Positions 18,112 through 27,244 are shown, numbered from the stretch's first letter. The stretch is DNA of 64,000 bases from Amycolatopsis anabasis (GCF_009765355.1 NZ_VTHK01000015.1:103031-167030), one strand, 5' to 3'. Translations and numbers: made by a program. The notes: generated by a model not told the origin, from the letters alone.

Positions 18112-20175
18112 CTACGCCCGGAACGATTCGCTGGTCAGGACCGAACTGGTGAACCCGTTCGTCGCGGTGACCCGCACCTGGATCTCCTGCCCCGGCGGGA
18201 ACTGGCTCCGGTCCACGGTGACCGTGGGCTCGGGCAACCCCACCCCGACCGTCTGCCAGTTCCGCCCGCGGTCGGTGCTCACCTGGACGACGAACGTGTG
18301 GCCGGTTTCCGCCGGTCGGGCGAGGTCCGCGGCGATCCCGAGCGCGTCCGGACCGGCGGGCACCGCACGCACCGCGCGGGCCGCCGGTGGCGTCCCGCCG
18401 GCCCGGAAGGTGTCCGCCACCGCGCCGTCGATCACCAGCTCGATCACCGCCGCACCCGGTCCGGCCGGGACGATCGTGTCCACGATGCCGACCCGGTCGT
18501 CGTCCGGGCCGAGTTCGGAGTTGAGCTGGACCGGCGCCGGATGCTCGGCGAGCGTCCGGCCGTCCGCGGTGGCGATCCGGAGCACGACCGGGCTCTCCGG
18601 TTCCGGTTCGGCCGTTTCCAGGTTCGGCACCGGATTGACGAAACTGACCTTGCCGAGCTGGCGGGTCAGGTTCACCTGCGCCACCACGCTCACCGCGGTC
18701 GGCTCGGCGGGCGTGCCACCGGCCGCCGCGCGCACCGCGGCGCCCGCCCGGTGCGGATCGCGTTCGTCCGGCCGCCCCGCCGCCATCGCGGGCGCGGGGA
18801 TGCCGGGCGCCGCGCCCGCGGGCAACGCGTCCTCGGCGAGCAGGCGCCGCCGGATCCCTTCGTAGGTGTAGACCGACAACCACTGCCGGTTGCAGTAGGT
18901 CATCACGTCGTGCCACTGGGTCCCCGGCAGCGCGGCCAGCGGCAGGCCGTTGCCCGGGTCGCCGACGTCGAACCCGCCGAACCCGCTGTCCGCTGTGGAC
19001 AGTTGCCCGGCCGGGAACGGGTAGTTGTTCAGATCGTCCTGGGTTTCCCCGCAGAACCCCGGATGCAGGCGGCCGAAGGTGTGGCCCAGCTCGTGCCCGC
19101 CGTACCAGTCCCCGTACGAACCGTCGAAATCCCAGCCCCAGTTGCTCGGCCCGGTCGGCCCGGAAGCCACCACCGACGGATCGGGGTTCCCCGGGATCCC
19201 GGCCGCGCAGCCGCGCATGAAGAAGCCGCCGTCGCTGACCAGCCCGTAGTAATGGGTCCGCTTGTCGGTGCCCGCGTTCACGTCGACCGCCCGGATCGCG
19301 GAGATCTGCGCGTTGATGTCGCCGCAGCCGAAGGGAACCGCCGCGGTGGCGGCCACCGAAGTCTGCGAGCTCAGCACCTGCCCCACCGGATACGCCCGGC
19401 GCAGCCAGGACACCAGCAGGTTGAAATCCAGGTTGCTGGGCGCGAAGTTCACCGGCGGATTGCCCTGCTGGTAGCTGATGCGGACGATCCGCACCCGCAG
19501 CGGGGCACTGGGCTGGAAGGCGACGATCGGCCGGGACTCGTTGCCGACCGGCAGCACCGCGTTGTTCGCGGTGTTGGTGACCTTGGCCAGCCGCACCGCG
19601 AGCTGCCCGGCGACCGTGGTGCTCGCGGGCAGGACGAAGTTGAGGCTGCGGGCCGCGTCGTTGCGCGTGACGGTGATGTTGCCCGCGTCGGCGGGGACGA
19701 GCGTCACCGTGTTCGCCGAGTTCACCAGCACCGGCGCGGCGTTCGGGCCGGTGCGCACGGACAGCTGCCCGGACACGGTCAGCGGCGCGTTCCCGTAGTT
19801 GCTCAGGTAGGCCCGCACCACGGTCCGCTTACCGGCGATCAGCGGCACCGAATGGGCGAGATCCTGCACGGCCTGGGTGACCTCCAGGCCGTCCAGCTGC
19901 ACCGGCTGGGCCGCGGTGTTCCCGGCCGGCAGCGCCACCCCGGTGATCGTCGCCGAATCGTCCGGATGCGTGACCTCGACCAGGCGCCCGCTGGTCAGCG
20001 CCTGGGCGAGCAACTCGGTCAGGACGTGTTTGTGGGCGCGATCCACTTCCGGCTCGTTGGCCGGGGAACTGATGGTCAGCAGCTCGTTCGTCGCCGGATC
20101 GGCGCCCACCCAGGCACAGGTGATCGGTCCGCTCAACGAGGTGAGCCGCTGGACGTATCCAGTCGTGACTGCCAT
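18112..20175 (-). CDS. Metzincin-type metallopeptidase
   Basis: A 687-residue protein with HELGHTFGRLH at residues 361-371, an exact HExxHxxGxxH metzincin zinc site, followed about 60 residues later by the Met-turn-like WHDVMTYC. No signal peptide is seen at the chosen ATG (20175), which has GAGGAGAGG upstream on the minus strand. Residues 1-85 (GYVQRLTSLSGPITCAWVG...) resemble the separate 83-aa protein encoded just upstream. Residues 90-220 look like a beta-sandwich (CARDB-like) domain, and the C-terminus is a second beta domain (TFVVQVSTDRGRNWQTVG). It is the last gene of a three-gene minus-strand operon. The substrate is unknown; M66-like or archaemetzincin-like families are possible. Confidence 0.85.
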   Translation of the reverse strand: MAVTTGYVQRLTSLSGPITCAWVGADPATNELLTISSPANEPEVDRAHKHVLTELLAQALTSGRLVEVTHPDDSATITGVALPAGNTAAQPVQLDGLEVTQAVQDLAHSVPLIAGKRTVVRAYLSNYGNAPLTVSGQLSVRTGPNAAPVLVNSANTVTLVPADAGNITVTRNDAARSLNFVLPASTTVAGQLAVRLAKVTNTANNAVLPVGNESRPIVAFQPSAPLRVRIVRISYQQGNPPVNFAPSNLDFNLLVSWLRRAYPVGQVLSSQTSVAATAAVPFGCGDINAQISAIRAVDVNAGTDKRTHYYGLVSDGGFFMRGCAAGIPGNPDPSVVASGPTGPSNWGWDFDGSYGDWYGGHELGHTFGRLHPGFCGETQDDLNNYPFPAGQLSTADSGFGGFDVGDPGNGLPLAALPGTQWHDVMTYCNRQWLSVYTYEGIRRRLLAEDALPAGAAPGIPAPAMAAGRPDERDPHRAGAAVRAAAGGTPAEPTAVSVVAQVNLTRQLGKVSFVNPVPNLETAEPEPESPVVLRIATADGRTLAEHPAPVQLNSELGPDDDRVGIVDTIVPAGPGAAVIELVIDGAVADTFRAGGTPPAARAVRAVPAGPDALGIAADLARPAETGHTFVVQVSTDRGRNWQTVGVGLPEPTVTVDRSQFPPGQEIQVRVTATNGFTSSVLTSESFRA

Positions 20176-20192
20176 TTCAGCGTCGCCTCTCC

Positions 20193-20444
20193 TCACACCG
20201 GGTCGACGCGGACCGAGGTGATCTTCGAGTCGTTGTCGCCGTGGATGGCGGCGACCGCGCGGTAGTTGGTCGCCGCGGCGGCGAGCGTCTGCACGAGGTT
20301 CGCGGCGAACGCGGTGTCCGCGGCGGAGGAGTCGTTGGTGACGGTGAGCAGCGCGGTGTTGTTGGGCGTCGGCCCGATCCAGGTGCAGGTGAGCGTGTTC
20401 GACACGACGGTCAGCCGTTGCACCAAACCGATTGTTTCTGCCAT
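20193..20444 (-). CDS. 83-aa protein, stand-alone copy of the metzincin N-terminal domain
   Basis: Unrecognised small protein, beginning MAETIGLVQRLTVVSNTLTC. It matches the start of the downstream protease (MAVTTGYVQRLTSLSGPITC): both share GxVQRLT..S..xTC.W.G..P....LLT and a similar length before the protease's middle domain. The ATG (20444) is preceded by AGGGGGTTAATGTC on the minus strand, and the stop is 17 bp from the protease ATG. No signal peptide is seen. A subunit, chaperone, inhibitor or targeting module for the protease are all possible. Confidence 0.75.
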   Translation of the reverse strand: MAETIGLVQRLTVVSNTLTCTWIGPTPNNTALLTVTNDSSAADTAFAANLVQTLAAAATNYRAVAAIHGDNDSKITSVRVDPV

Positions 20445-20488
20445 GACATTAACCCCCTAGGGTTGCGATGCGGTCGGAAAGTCACTAT

Positions 20489-20827
20489 TCAGAGCGGGTG
20501 CTTCAACAGGCCGAGTTCGAGTGCCAGATCGCTCAGGTGCCGCAAATCCCCGCGCACCCGGATACCGCCGTTGAGGAACTGTTCGCGCGCGTCGACCTTT
20601 CCGTCGAGAACGGACTGGACGGCCCGCGCGTCGCCGAGCACCTCGATCAGCGGCTGGGCGTCCACCCCGGCGGTTTCGGCCACCTGGACCTCTTTCCCGC
20701 CGGTGGACAGCTGATAGGTGCCGCCGCCCTCGCCCGTCAACCGCAACACGATCTCGCCCGGCCGCGCGCTGCGCGCGTCCGCGATCCTGGCCGCGAGCTG
20801 TCCCACCGATTTCCGCACGTCTCCCAT
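20489..20827 (-). CDS. SCP2 sterol-carrier-like domain protein
   Basis: A 112-residue protein starting at the ATG at 20827, which has a near-consensus GGAGGTGATC ribosome binding site. Longer in-frame starts upstream lack one. The sequence EIVLRLTGEGGGTYQLSTG followed by PLIEVLGDARAVQSVLDG and GGIRVRGDLRHLSDLALELGLL is the SCP2 lipid-binding pattern. It is the first gene of the operon leading to the 83-aa protein (44 bp gap) and the protease. A lipid or hydrophobic ligand carrier role is implied by the fold only. Confidence 0.8.
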   Translation of the reverse strand: MGDVRKSVGQLAARIADARSARPGEIVLRLTGEGGGTYQLSTGGKEVQVAETAGVDAQPLIEVLGDARAVQSVLDGKVDAREQFLNGGIRVRGDLRHLSDLALELGLLKHPL

Positions 20828-21123
20828 GCGGATCACCTCCGAGAATTTTCGAAATGAGCCTGTACGGTGCCCGAAAATCATGTCAGCGCCGCCCCTGGAA
20901 AAATGGGGCCGATGGTCCGCCTTAGGGGAGTCCCGGGCTGCCCTTTAGGCACCGCGTAAAACCACTCGAAATCGAATGGGTCTCAATTTCGGCTCGGCGG
21001 GTATTTGCCGCGCGGCCCGGGGTGGCCGCCGGGGCCGCGCCCGCCCGGCCCCGGCGGAGCCGCGGTTTCTGTCAGACCCCCTCCCCATACTGCCCGTAGT
21101 CCCACAACCACGAGGAGGAAGCG

Positions 21124-21612
21124 ATGTGCTGGCAATGCGATCATCCGGGCAGCACCCGGGAGGACTACCTCGCCCACCTGCTGGACGTCGTCGCCCGCTG
21201 CGGCTGGGCGGTGGAAGGTATCGAACGAGATCGGAGCCATCCGCCCTGGGCGTACACCATCGGGCTCACCGAGCACGACCGGCCGGAGCTGGTGGTCACC
21301 GGTATGCCGCTCGCCCCGGCGTACATCCTGCTGAACTCGGTCGCCACCCACCTGCTGCACGCGCGGGCTCCCGAACCGGGTGAGCGGATCCCGTGGCACG
21401 ACGGCCCGCTCATCGAGATCGTCGAAATCGCCGAACCCTCGGCGCATCTGAACTCGGCCGTCGCTCTCTACGGGGCCGCCATACGCGCGCTGCAACTGGT
21501 GCACGCGGACGATCGCGGCGGCTGGCCGTGGGATCGCGGATATCGCGGATGCCGGGGCGGGCAGCCCGTACTCGGCCTGCGGGCCCGCGACCCGTCGCCG
21601 GGCCCGCCGTGA
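21124..21612 (+). CDS. DUF4262 domain protein
   Basis: A 162-residue protein with the DUF4262 hallmarks: N-terminal MCWQCDHP, YTIGLTEHDRPELVVTGMP and a conserved LLNSVATHLL helix. The ATG at 21124 follows GAGGAGGAAG. It stands alone, divergent from the SCP2 operon across a 296-bp spacer. No function is known for the family; it is common in actinomycetes as an isolated gene. The C-terminal 20 residues are low-complexity. Confidence 0.8.
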   Translation: MCWQCDHPGSTREDYLAHLLDVVARCGWAVEGIERDRSHPPWAYTIGLTEHDRPELVVTGMPLAPAYILLNSVATHLLHARAPEPGERIPWHDGPLIEIVEIAEPSAHLNSAVALYGAAIRALQLVHADDRGGWPWDRGYRGCRGGQPVLGLRARDPSPGPP

Positions 21613-21625
21613 CGCGGCGAGGGTC

Positions 21626-22003
21626 CTAGCCTTCGGGCGCGGCCTCGGCCTCGACCTCGGCCTGATCCAGCACCGGCCGGACCTCCATCGCGAAGGTCCG
21701 CGCGACCGGAGTGCTCGCCGCGATCTCGATCGCCCGGTCGAGGCTCGCGCAGTCGACCAGGAAGTACCCGGCGAGGTGCTCCTTGGCCTCGATGAACGGT
21801 CCGTCGGTGACCGCGGGGACCCCGTCCCGCACCCGCACCACCTTGGTCGCCTCCGGCAGCCGGAGGGCCTGCGTGTCGACCAGTTCGCCGGATTCGGCGA
21901 GTTTCCATTTCAGGTCGACCAGCTCGCGCAGGCCCGCCCGGTCCTCGTCGGAACCGGTCCAGGGCGCCTCGGGATTCTGGTAGATCAGCAGCAGGTACTT
22001 CAC
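21626..22003 (-). CDS. YCII (DGPF) domain protein
   Basis: A 125-residue protein with KYLLLIYQNPE at the N-terminus and VTDGPFIEAKEHLAGYFLVD, the DGPF signature of YCII-related proteins. The start is the GTG at 22003, where the family N-terminus begins; the open frame upstream is not conserved. Such proteins are often encoded beside ECF sigma factors of the ECF42 type. Here an ECF sigma gene lies about 1 kb away beyond an SDR gene, but it is of another subtype. The role is unknown. Confidence 0.82.
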   Translation of the reverse strand: MKYLLLIYQNPEAPWTGSDEDRAGLRELVDLKWKLAESGELVDTQALRLPEATKVVRVRDGVPAVTDGPFIEAKEHLAGYFLVDCASLDRAIEIAASTPVARTFAMEVRPVLDQAEVEAEAAPEG

Positions 22004-22150
22004 GCCCGCATGATGGCACGTGCGCCGGGCGGGCGCGCTGGAATCGGTGCGGCCGACGATGTCGAGAACGTCCCGGCCGCACCGACCCCCGGTGAAACGT
22101 ACCCGCGAGGTCGCGGAAGAACGCGGCTTCGCGTCACCGGGAGGAGTTCG

Positions 22151-22951
22151 ATGTTGCTGGAAAACAAGAACGCCGTGATCTACGGAGGCGGCGGGGTGAT
22201 CGGCGGCGCGGTGGCCCGTGCCTTCGCCCTGGAGGGAGCCCGGATCTTCCTCGCCGGACGGACGCGCGCACCGCTCGAAGCGGTGGCTGGCGAGATCGGC
22301 CACACGGGCGGGACGGCGGACGTCGCGCTGGTCGACGCCCTGGACGCACGGGCCGTCGACCGGCATGCCGACGAGGTGGCCGAACGGGCGGGTGGCATCG
22401 ACGTTTCGTTCAACGCGATCGGGATCGACAACGGGGAGCAGGCGATCCCACTCGTCGAACTGCCGGTCGAGGCGTACCTCATCCCCGTCACGACCTACGC
22501 GCGCACGCATTTCCTGACCGCGAAGGCGGCGGCCCGGCACATGGTGGAGCGGGGATCCGGGGTGATCCTGCCGTTGTCGGCGCCGATGGCCCGGATGCCC
22601 ACGGCGCTGTCCGGCAGTTTCGGGATCGGGTTCGCGGCGGTCGAATGCCTCGCCCGGCAACTGGCCGCCGAACTCGGCCCGCACGGCGTCCGGGTGGTCT
22701 GCCTGCGGCTCGACGGGATTCCGGAGTCGGCGTCGCTGGGCTCGCACACCCGCCAGGTGTGGGGGCGTGCCGCCGAACGCCTCGGAATCGGCCTGGACCG
22801 GCTGCTGGAGATGGTCGGGTCGGGCGGCGTGCGCGGGCGCCCGCTGACCGCGGCCGAAGTCGCGGAAGCGGCGGTGCTGGCCGCCACGGACCGCGCCACC
22901 GCCCTCACCGGGACCGTGGTCAACCTGACCAGCGGTGCGGTGCTCGACTGA
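22151..22951 (+). CDS. SDR-family protein with atypical catalytic residues
   Basis: A 266-residue Rossmann protein. The cofactor site GGGGVIGGAVARAFA is at about residues 12-26, and NAIGID replaces the usual NNAG. Ser is kept in ILPLSAPMA, but the position of YxxxK reads GSFGIGFAAVECL, with neither Tyr nor Lys. This suggests a non-canonical or catalytically dead SDR, or one using other residues. The ATG at 22151 follows GGAGGAG. It ends 9 bp from the convergent sigma-factor gene. The substrate cannot be stated. Confidence 0.8.
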   Translation: MLLENKNAVIYGGGGVIGGAVARAFALEGARIFLAGRTRAPLEAVAGEIGHTGGTADVALVDALDARAVDRHADEVAERAGGIDVSFNAIGIDNGEQAIPLVELPVEAYLIPVTTYARTHFLTAKAAARHMVERGSGVILPLSAPMARMPTALSGSFGIGFAAVECLARQLAAELGPHGVRVVCLRLDGIPESASLGSHTRQVWGRAAERLGIGLDRLLEMVGSGGVRGRPLTAAEVAEAAVLAATDRATALTGTVVNLTSGAVLD

Positions 22952-22959
22952 CCGGGCGG

Positions 22960-23832
22960 CTACGACGGCAGGTCGATCCGGCTCAGGCGTTCGGGGTCGG
23001 CGAGGATGTCCAGCTCGACCATCTTGCCGCGCGCGATCGTGATGCCCATGATCGACATCGGTTTCCCGTCCGGTGCCGTGACCAGGCCCAGGGCGCCGTT
23101 CACCAGCACCGGCCGCGACAGGTGGGCGAACCGCCGGAACAGCAGCGCCTGCCCGGCCACCGCCCGCGCACCGCGGACCGTCTTCGACGCGCCCGCGGCC
23201 ACCACTCCGCCGTCGGCGTGCAGCACGACGTCCGGGTCGAGCACGGCGAGCAGCGCGTCGAAGTCGCCGCCCCGCGCGGCGGCGAGGAAGGCGTCGACGA
23301 CTTCCCGTTGCCGGTTCAGATCGGTGTCGGGAGTCGCGGCGCCCTGGACCCGGCGGCGGGCGCGGCTGGCGAGCTGCCGGGCCGCGGCCGGGGATCGGCC
23401 GACCATGCGGGCGATCTCGTCGAAGGGCACGGCGAACATGTCGTGCAGGACGAACGCGAGCCGCTCCGCCGGGTCCAGGGTGTCGAGCACCACGAGCAGC
23501 GCGAGGCCGACCGAATCGGCGAGCAGGGCCTGGTGTTCGGGATCGATCCCGTCCTCGCGGCTCAGGATCGGATCGGGCACCCGGATCTCCAGGGACTCCT
23601 CGTTCCGGGACTTGCGCGAACGCAGCATGTCCAGGCACACCCGGCCGACGACCGTGGTCAGCCACCCCGCCAGGTTCTCGACGTCACCGGTGTCGGAACG
23701 GCTCAGCCGCAGCCAGGCTTCCTGCACGGCGTCGTCCGCCTCGCTCAGCGAGCCGAGCATCCGGTAGGCCACCGCCCGCAGGTGGGGCCGGTGCGCCTCG
23801 AAGCGTCCCGCCAGCATCTCGTGATCGTCCAC
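22960..23832 (-). CDS. sigJ: SigJ-like ECF RNA polymerase sigma factor with SnoaL-type C-terminal domain
   Basis: A 290-residue protein when started at the GTG at 23832 (an ATG at 23883 would add 17 residues and overlap the neighbouring gene). Sigma region 2 (HLRAVAYRMLGSLSEADDAV and WLTTVVGRVCLDMLRSR) and region 4 (RLAFVLHDMFAVPFDEIARM) are clear. They are followed by a SnoaL-like fold (VDAFLAAARGGDFDALLAVL, DPDVVLHADGG) that regulates activity in ECF41/SigJ sigma factors. No carboxymuconolactone decarboxylase-type partner, usual for ECF41, is next to it; the neighbours are the SDR and the membrane glycosyltransferase gene. Confidence 0.88.
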   Translation of the reverse strand: MDDHEMLAGRFEAHRPHLRAVAYRMLGSLSEADDAVQEAWLRLSRSDTGDVENLAGWLTTVVGRVCLDMLRSRKSRNEESLEIRVPDPILSREDGIDPEHQALLADSVGLALLVVLDTLDPAERLAFVLHDMFAVPFDEIARMVGRSPAAARQLASRARRRVQGAATPDTDLNRQREVVDAFLAAARGGDFDALLAVLDPDVVLHADGGVVAAGASKTVRGARAVAGQALLFRRFAHLSRPVLVNGALGLVTAPDGKPMSIMGITIARGKMVELDILADPERLSRIDLPS

Positions 23833-23857
23833 GGCCTCATTCTCGCCGCACCGGAGA

Positions 23858-25573
23858 TCACTTCCGGGCCAGGCCCTGGTCATGGCCCCCGGACCCGGCC
23901 GGCGGGCACGGCACGAAGGTGAACCGCGGATCGGCGTCCAGGGCCGCGACCACGGCGGCGTACTGATCCTGGCGCGGGTAGACCGGGACCCAGCCGCTCG
24001 TCCCGTTCCGGCGGAAGGTCGCCACCCCGTAGTCGTCGGCGTAGACGTTCGGCACCGCGCATTCCTGGGACGGCAGGTAGCCGCTGCCGGTGGTGACCGC
24101 GACCGTGGGGCGGCGTTCGTTCACCACGTAGTCGAAGTCGGTGACGATGTGGCCGACCGGTCCCGCGGTCTCGTCCCGCTTCCCCTTGCGCGCGATGTGC
24201 TCGTCGGTCAGCCCGAGGACGTCGACCACGCTGACCCGGGTCCCGGCCCGGTAGGACAGGGCGCCGTTGGCGTACGTGCTGAGCACGCTGCCCGGCGGCA
24301 ACCGCTCGCCGAGCCAGGAGCCGATTTCCTGCATCCCGGCGATCTTGGTCCGCCAGTCGTGCATTTCGTCGGCCATGGCGGGGCTCATCACGGAGACGAA
24401 CAGCGACAGCCCGGACAGGCCGACCGCGACGGCGGCCGTCATGCGCCGGGCGGGCAACCGGAGCCGGTCGGCGGCCGGTGCCGAGGTGACCACGCCGTAG
24501 GCCGCGACCGAAGCAACGGCGAGCAGCGGCGGCACCGGGGCGAGCATGCGCCAGGCGGGCATCCAGTCGCCGCCGGTGAAGAGGATGAAGACGAGGTATC
24601 CCAGCGCGAGGATGAAGAGCAGCCACACCACGGATCGCGCGTGGGCCGATTCCGGCGATCCGCCGGGCCGCGGGTAGCAGATCGCCGCGAGGCCTGCCGC
24701 GGCCAGGAGCGCGAAACCCTGATGCGCCAAGCCGAATCCGGCGACGTAGGCCCAGCCCTCTTCGAGTTGCCAGGCGAGCGAGCCACCCGCCTTCGCCGCG
24801 AGCGCGTTGGGCATCAGGTACCCGTAGTAGGCCAGTCGCCACACCGTCCACGGCACGGCGAGCAGCAGCGCGCCGAACACGAATCCGCCCACCCCGCGCC
24901 AGCCCGGACCACCCTGCCGCACCCGCGAAAGCAGCCAGATCCCCGCGATCGCGACGACCACCAGCCCGTCGGGCCGGGTCATCGTGGCCAGCGCGACCAG
25001 CACCCCGGCCACCAGATGCCGCCGCGCGGTCAGCGCGTAGCAGCAGCCGAGCACCAGCAACAGGAAGAGCGGAGTCTCCAAACCGGACGGACCATACGCG
25101 GCGAGCCCGCTCGCCGCACCGGTGAGCAGCGCGGCCGCGACCCCGAGCGCCGGAGCGGGTTCCCGCCCCGCGGCCGCCCGGACCGGCCGCACGATCCGAT
25201 TGGTGAGGAAGTAGGCCAGCACCACGCAACCGAGCGTGCACAGCACACCCAACACCACCGCCCCCACCACGGTGCCCGTGCCGAACAACCAATGTGGCAC
25301 CGCGACGAGCACCACCCACAGGAAATTGGAATACCCCTCCACCCGCTCACCGGCGTTGAACACCAGCCCGTTGCCCTCGGCCAGATTCACCGAATAGCGG
25401 AACGAAATGAACGCGTCCTCCGCCACGGTGCCGAACAACCGCTGGTGCACCAACGAAAACCCCAGCACCACCCCCAACGCCGCCACCCGCCACCACACGT
25501 GCTTATTGATCAGCCGCCACCCCGCCACCAAAACCCCGGCGACCACCACCCACCCCAAGAACGCGACATACAT
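23858..25573 (-). CDS. GT-C type membrane glycosyltransferase (AftB-like)
   Basis: A 571-residue polytopic membrane protein with roughly ten hydrophobic segments. Its first extracytoplasmic loop carries EDAFISFRYSVNLAEG and GERVEGYSNFLW, the acidic catalytic-loop pattern of GT-C enzymes that use polyprenyl-phosphate sugars. Mycobacterial-type arabinofuranosyltransferases such as AftB share this layout. GGDWMPAWRMLAP precedes the last membrane segments, and a soluble C-terminal domain of about 170 residues follows. The start is the ATG at 25573 with GGGAG upstream; a longer start near 25620 is possible. It probably modifies cell-wall arabinogalactan or another envelope glycan; the exact transfer cannot be read. 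Confidence 0.78.
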   Translation of the reverse strand: MYVAFLGWVVVAGVLVAGWRLINKHVWWRVAALGVVLGFSLVHQRLFGTVAEDAFISFRYSVNLAEGNGLVFNAGERVEGYSNFLWVVLVAVPHWLFGTGTVVGAVVLGVLCTLGCVVLAYFLTNRIVRPVRAAAGREPAPALGVAAALLTGAASGLAAYGPSGLETPLFLLLVLGCCYALTARRHLVAGVLVALATMTRPDGLVVVAIAGIWLLSRVRQGGPGWRGVGGFVFGALLLAVPWTVWRLAYYGYLMPNALAAKAGGSLAWQLEEGWAYVAGFGLAHQGFALLAAAGLAAICYPRPGGSPESAHARSVVWLLFILALGYLVFILFTGGDWMPAWRMLAPVPPLLAVASVAAYGVVTSAPAADRLRLPARRMTAAVAVGLSGLSLFVSVMSPAMADEMHDWRTKIAGMQEIGSWLGERLPPGSVLSTYANGALSYRAGTRVSVVDVLGLTDEHIARKGKRDETAGPVGHIVTDFDYVVNERRPTVAVTTGSGYLPSQECAVPNVYADDYGVATFRRNGTSGWVPVYPRQDQYAAVVAALDADPRFTFVPCPPAGSGGHDQGLARK

Positions 25574-25908
25574 CCGACCCACTCCCGTGCCGATGGAACG
25601 CCCACCCCTAATGCGCCCCATCGACCACCCCCGTTGCCCAACAAACCTGAAAGTGATCCAGATCACAGCCATTTGGTGCAATCCTCATACGCTAGAGGGA
25701 CCCGTCATGCCGGGATCCGCGAGACTCGGCGACCCGGTCGCCAACGGCGCCCTGACCGAGGGCGGCCACCGGAGCCAAGGTGGGCAGTGATACCGCGTCC
25801 GCGCACTCAACACTATGAGAATGCCTTGAATTGTCGCCGAGGATGGTTCCACCCGGTGACGTATAGGAGAGTGGTTTCCAAAAGACGGCACACTTGGGGG
25901 ATTCGAGT
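25574..25908. promoter_or_regulatory. Divergent intergenic region
   Basis: A 335-bp spacer between the membrane glycosyltransferase (minus) and the SGNH hydrolase (plus). It is less GC-rich than its surroundings around 25640-25690 and 25800-25900, as expected for promoters. GGGGG at 25896-25900 is the likely ribosome binding site of the hydrolase. No RNA gene or further reading frame is convincing. Confidence 0.5.
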
Positions 25909-27174
25909 ATGCGAAAGCCGATGCGCGGGCGTGGCGCCCGGCCGGTGATGGTCCTGGTCGCGCTGGTGATATCGCTCGCCGGATTGTCCTCGGCGCCGTC
26001 GGCGTTCGCCACCGGAAACTGGACCGGTAGCTGGTCGGCGCCACCGCAACGCCCAGCGGAAGGGCTCTTTCACCCCAACTGGTCCCGGGAAGGCTTCGAC
26101 CACAACAGCGTTCGCCAGACCATCCAGCTCAGCGTCGGCGGCCGTCAGGCCCGGATCAGGTTGTCCAATGTGTACGGAACCAAGGCGCTGAAGTTGTCCG
26201 GCGCGAGTATTGCCCGCACGGTGAGCGGTGCGGCGATCGAGCCGGGATCCAGCCGCCGGCTGACCTTCGGCGCGCGTGACGAAGTGGTCGTCCCGGCGGG
26301 CGGCCAACTGCTCAGCGACGCCGTCTGGTTGCGGACGTCGCCGACCGGGCACCTGACCGTGACGTTGTACTTCGCCGAGCCGACCGGGCCGGTCGACTAC
26401 CATTCGGAGTCCTCGTCGACCAGCTATCTCGCCGACGGCGACCACCGCTTCGACACCGAGGGCACGGCGTTCAACCGGTCGACTCTGTCCTGGTACGTGA
26501 TGACCGGCGTGGACGTCGTCACCCCGGGGAATTCCGGGGCCGCCGTAGTGGCCTTCGGCGACTCCATCACCGACGGCGTCCGCTCGACCGTGGACGCGAA
26601 CAATCGCTATCCGGACGAACTGGCCGAGAGGATGGCCGCGGCAGGACGGCCGCGACCGGTGCTGAACGCGGGAATCGGGGGCAACCGGATACTCGACGAT
26701 TCGGCGTGCTTCGGGGAGAAAGCGGGCACGCGCCTTCGGCGTGACGTGTTCGCGCAACCGAAAGTTCGAACGGTCGTCGTCCTGGTGGGCATCAACGATA
26801 TCGGACACAGCGAATTCCCGTTTCCGCCCTGCATCGAGCCGACGTCGCCGGTTACCGCGCGGCAGTTGGTCGCCGCTCATCGAGAGATCATCAGGCGCCT
26901 TCATGCCCGGGGCATCAAGGCGGTCGGCGCGACCCTGCTCCCGTACAAGGGGGCCTTCTACTACACCGAACGAGGTAACCAGGTCCGCGCGGAGTTCAAC
27001 ACCTGGCTGCGCACCAGCGGCGAGTACGACGCCGTGGTGGACTTCGAGTCGGTAATGGCCGACCCCGCCGACCGCGACCGGCTCCGGCCGGACTACGACA
27101 GCGGCGACGGGCTGCACCCCAGCGACGCGGGCTACGCGGCCATGGCGGGCGCGATCGATCCGGACATGCTCTGA
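25909..27174 (+). CDS. Secreted SGNH/GDSL-family hydrolase
   Basis: A 421-residue protein with an N-terminal signal sequence (RKPMRGRG, then a hydrophobic core VMVLVALVISLAGL and an AFA-A-type cleavage region). Catalytic blocks are present: FGDSITDG (Ser), LNAGIGGN (Gly), LVGINDIG (Asn of GxND) and DGLHPSDAGY (Asp and His). A beta domain of about 170 residues precedes the SGNH fold, as in secreted actinomycete esterases and carbohydrate esterases. The ATG at 25909 fits the GGGGG motif better than the TTG at 25894. It is probably an extracellular esterase or deacetylase; the substrate is unknown. Confidence 0.9.
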   Translation: MRKPMRGRGARPVMVLVALVISLAGLSSAPSAFATGNWTGSWSAPPQRPAEGLFHPNWSREGFDHNSVRQTIQLSVGGRQARIRLSNVYGTKALKLSGASIARTVSGAAIEPGSSRRLTFGARDEVVVPAGGQLLSDAVWLRTSPTGHLTVTLYFAEPTGPVDYHSESSSTSYLADGDHRFDTEGTAFNRSTLSWYVMTGVDVVTPGNSGAAVVAFGDSITDGVRSTVDANNRYPDELAERMAAAGRPRPVLNAGIGGNRILDDSACFGEKAGTRLRRDVFAQPKVRTVVVLVGINDIGHSEFPFPPCIEPTSPVTARQLVAAHREIIRRLHARGIKAVGATLLPYKGAFYYTERGNQVRAEFNTWLRTSGEYDAVVDFESVMADPADRDRLRPDYDSGDGLHPSDAGYAAMAGAIDPDML

Positions 27175-27205
27175 CCAGTGAATCAGTCCGCGTTCCGGGG
27201 AACGC

Positions 27206-27238
27206 TTGACCTTGACGCTAGCGTCAAGGTTCTAGCCT
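27206..27238 (+). promoter_or_regulatory. MerR-type operator overlapping the MFS promoter
   Basis: A perfect 22-bp palindrome (half-site ACCTTGACGCT, 27209-27230) lies between a TTGACC -35 (27206-27211) and the TCTAGC/TAGCCT -10 region (27231-27238). The stretched spacer of about 19-21 bp with a central palindrome is the classical MerR-activated promoter layout. The -10 is so close to the ATG at 27245 that the transcript is probably leaderless. The regulator encoded 3' of the exporter is the obvious ligand-sensing candidate. Confidence 0.75.
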
Positions 27239-27244
27239 CGCTCC

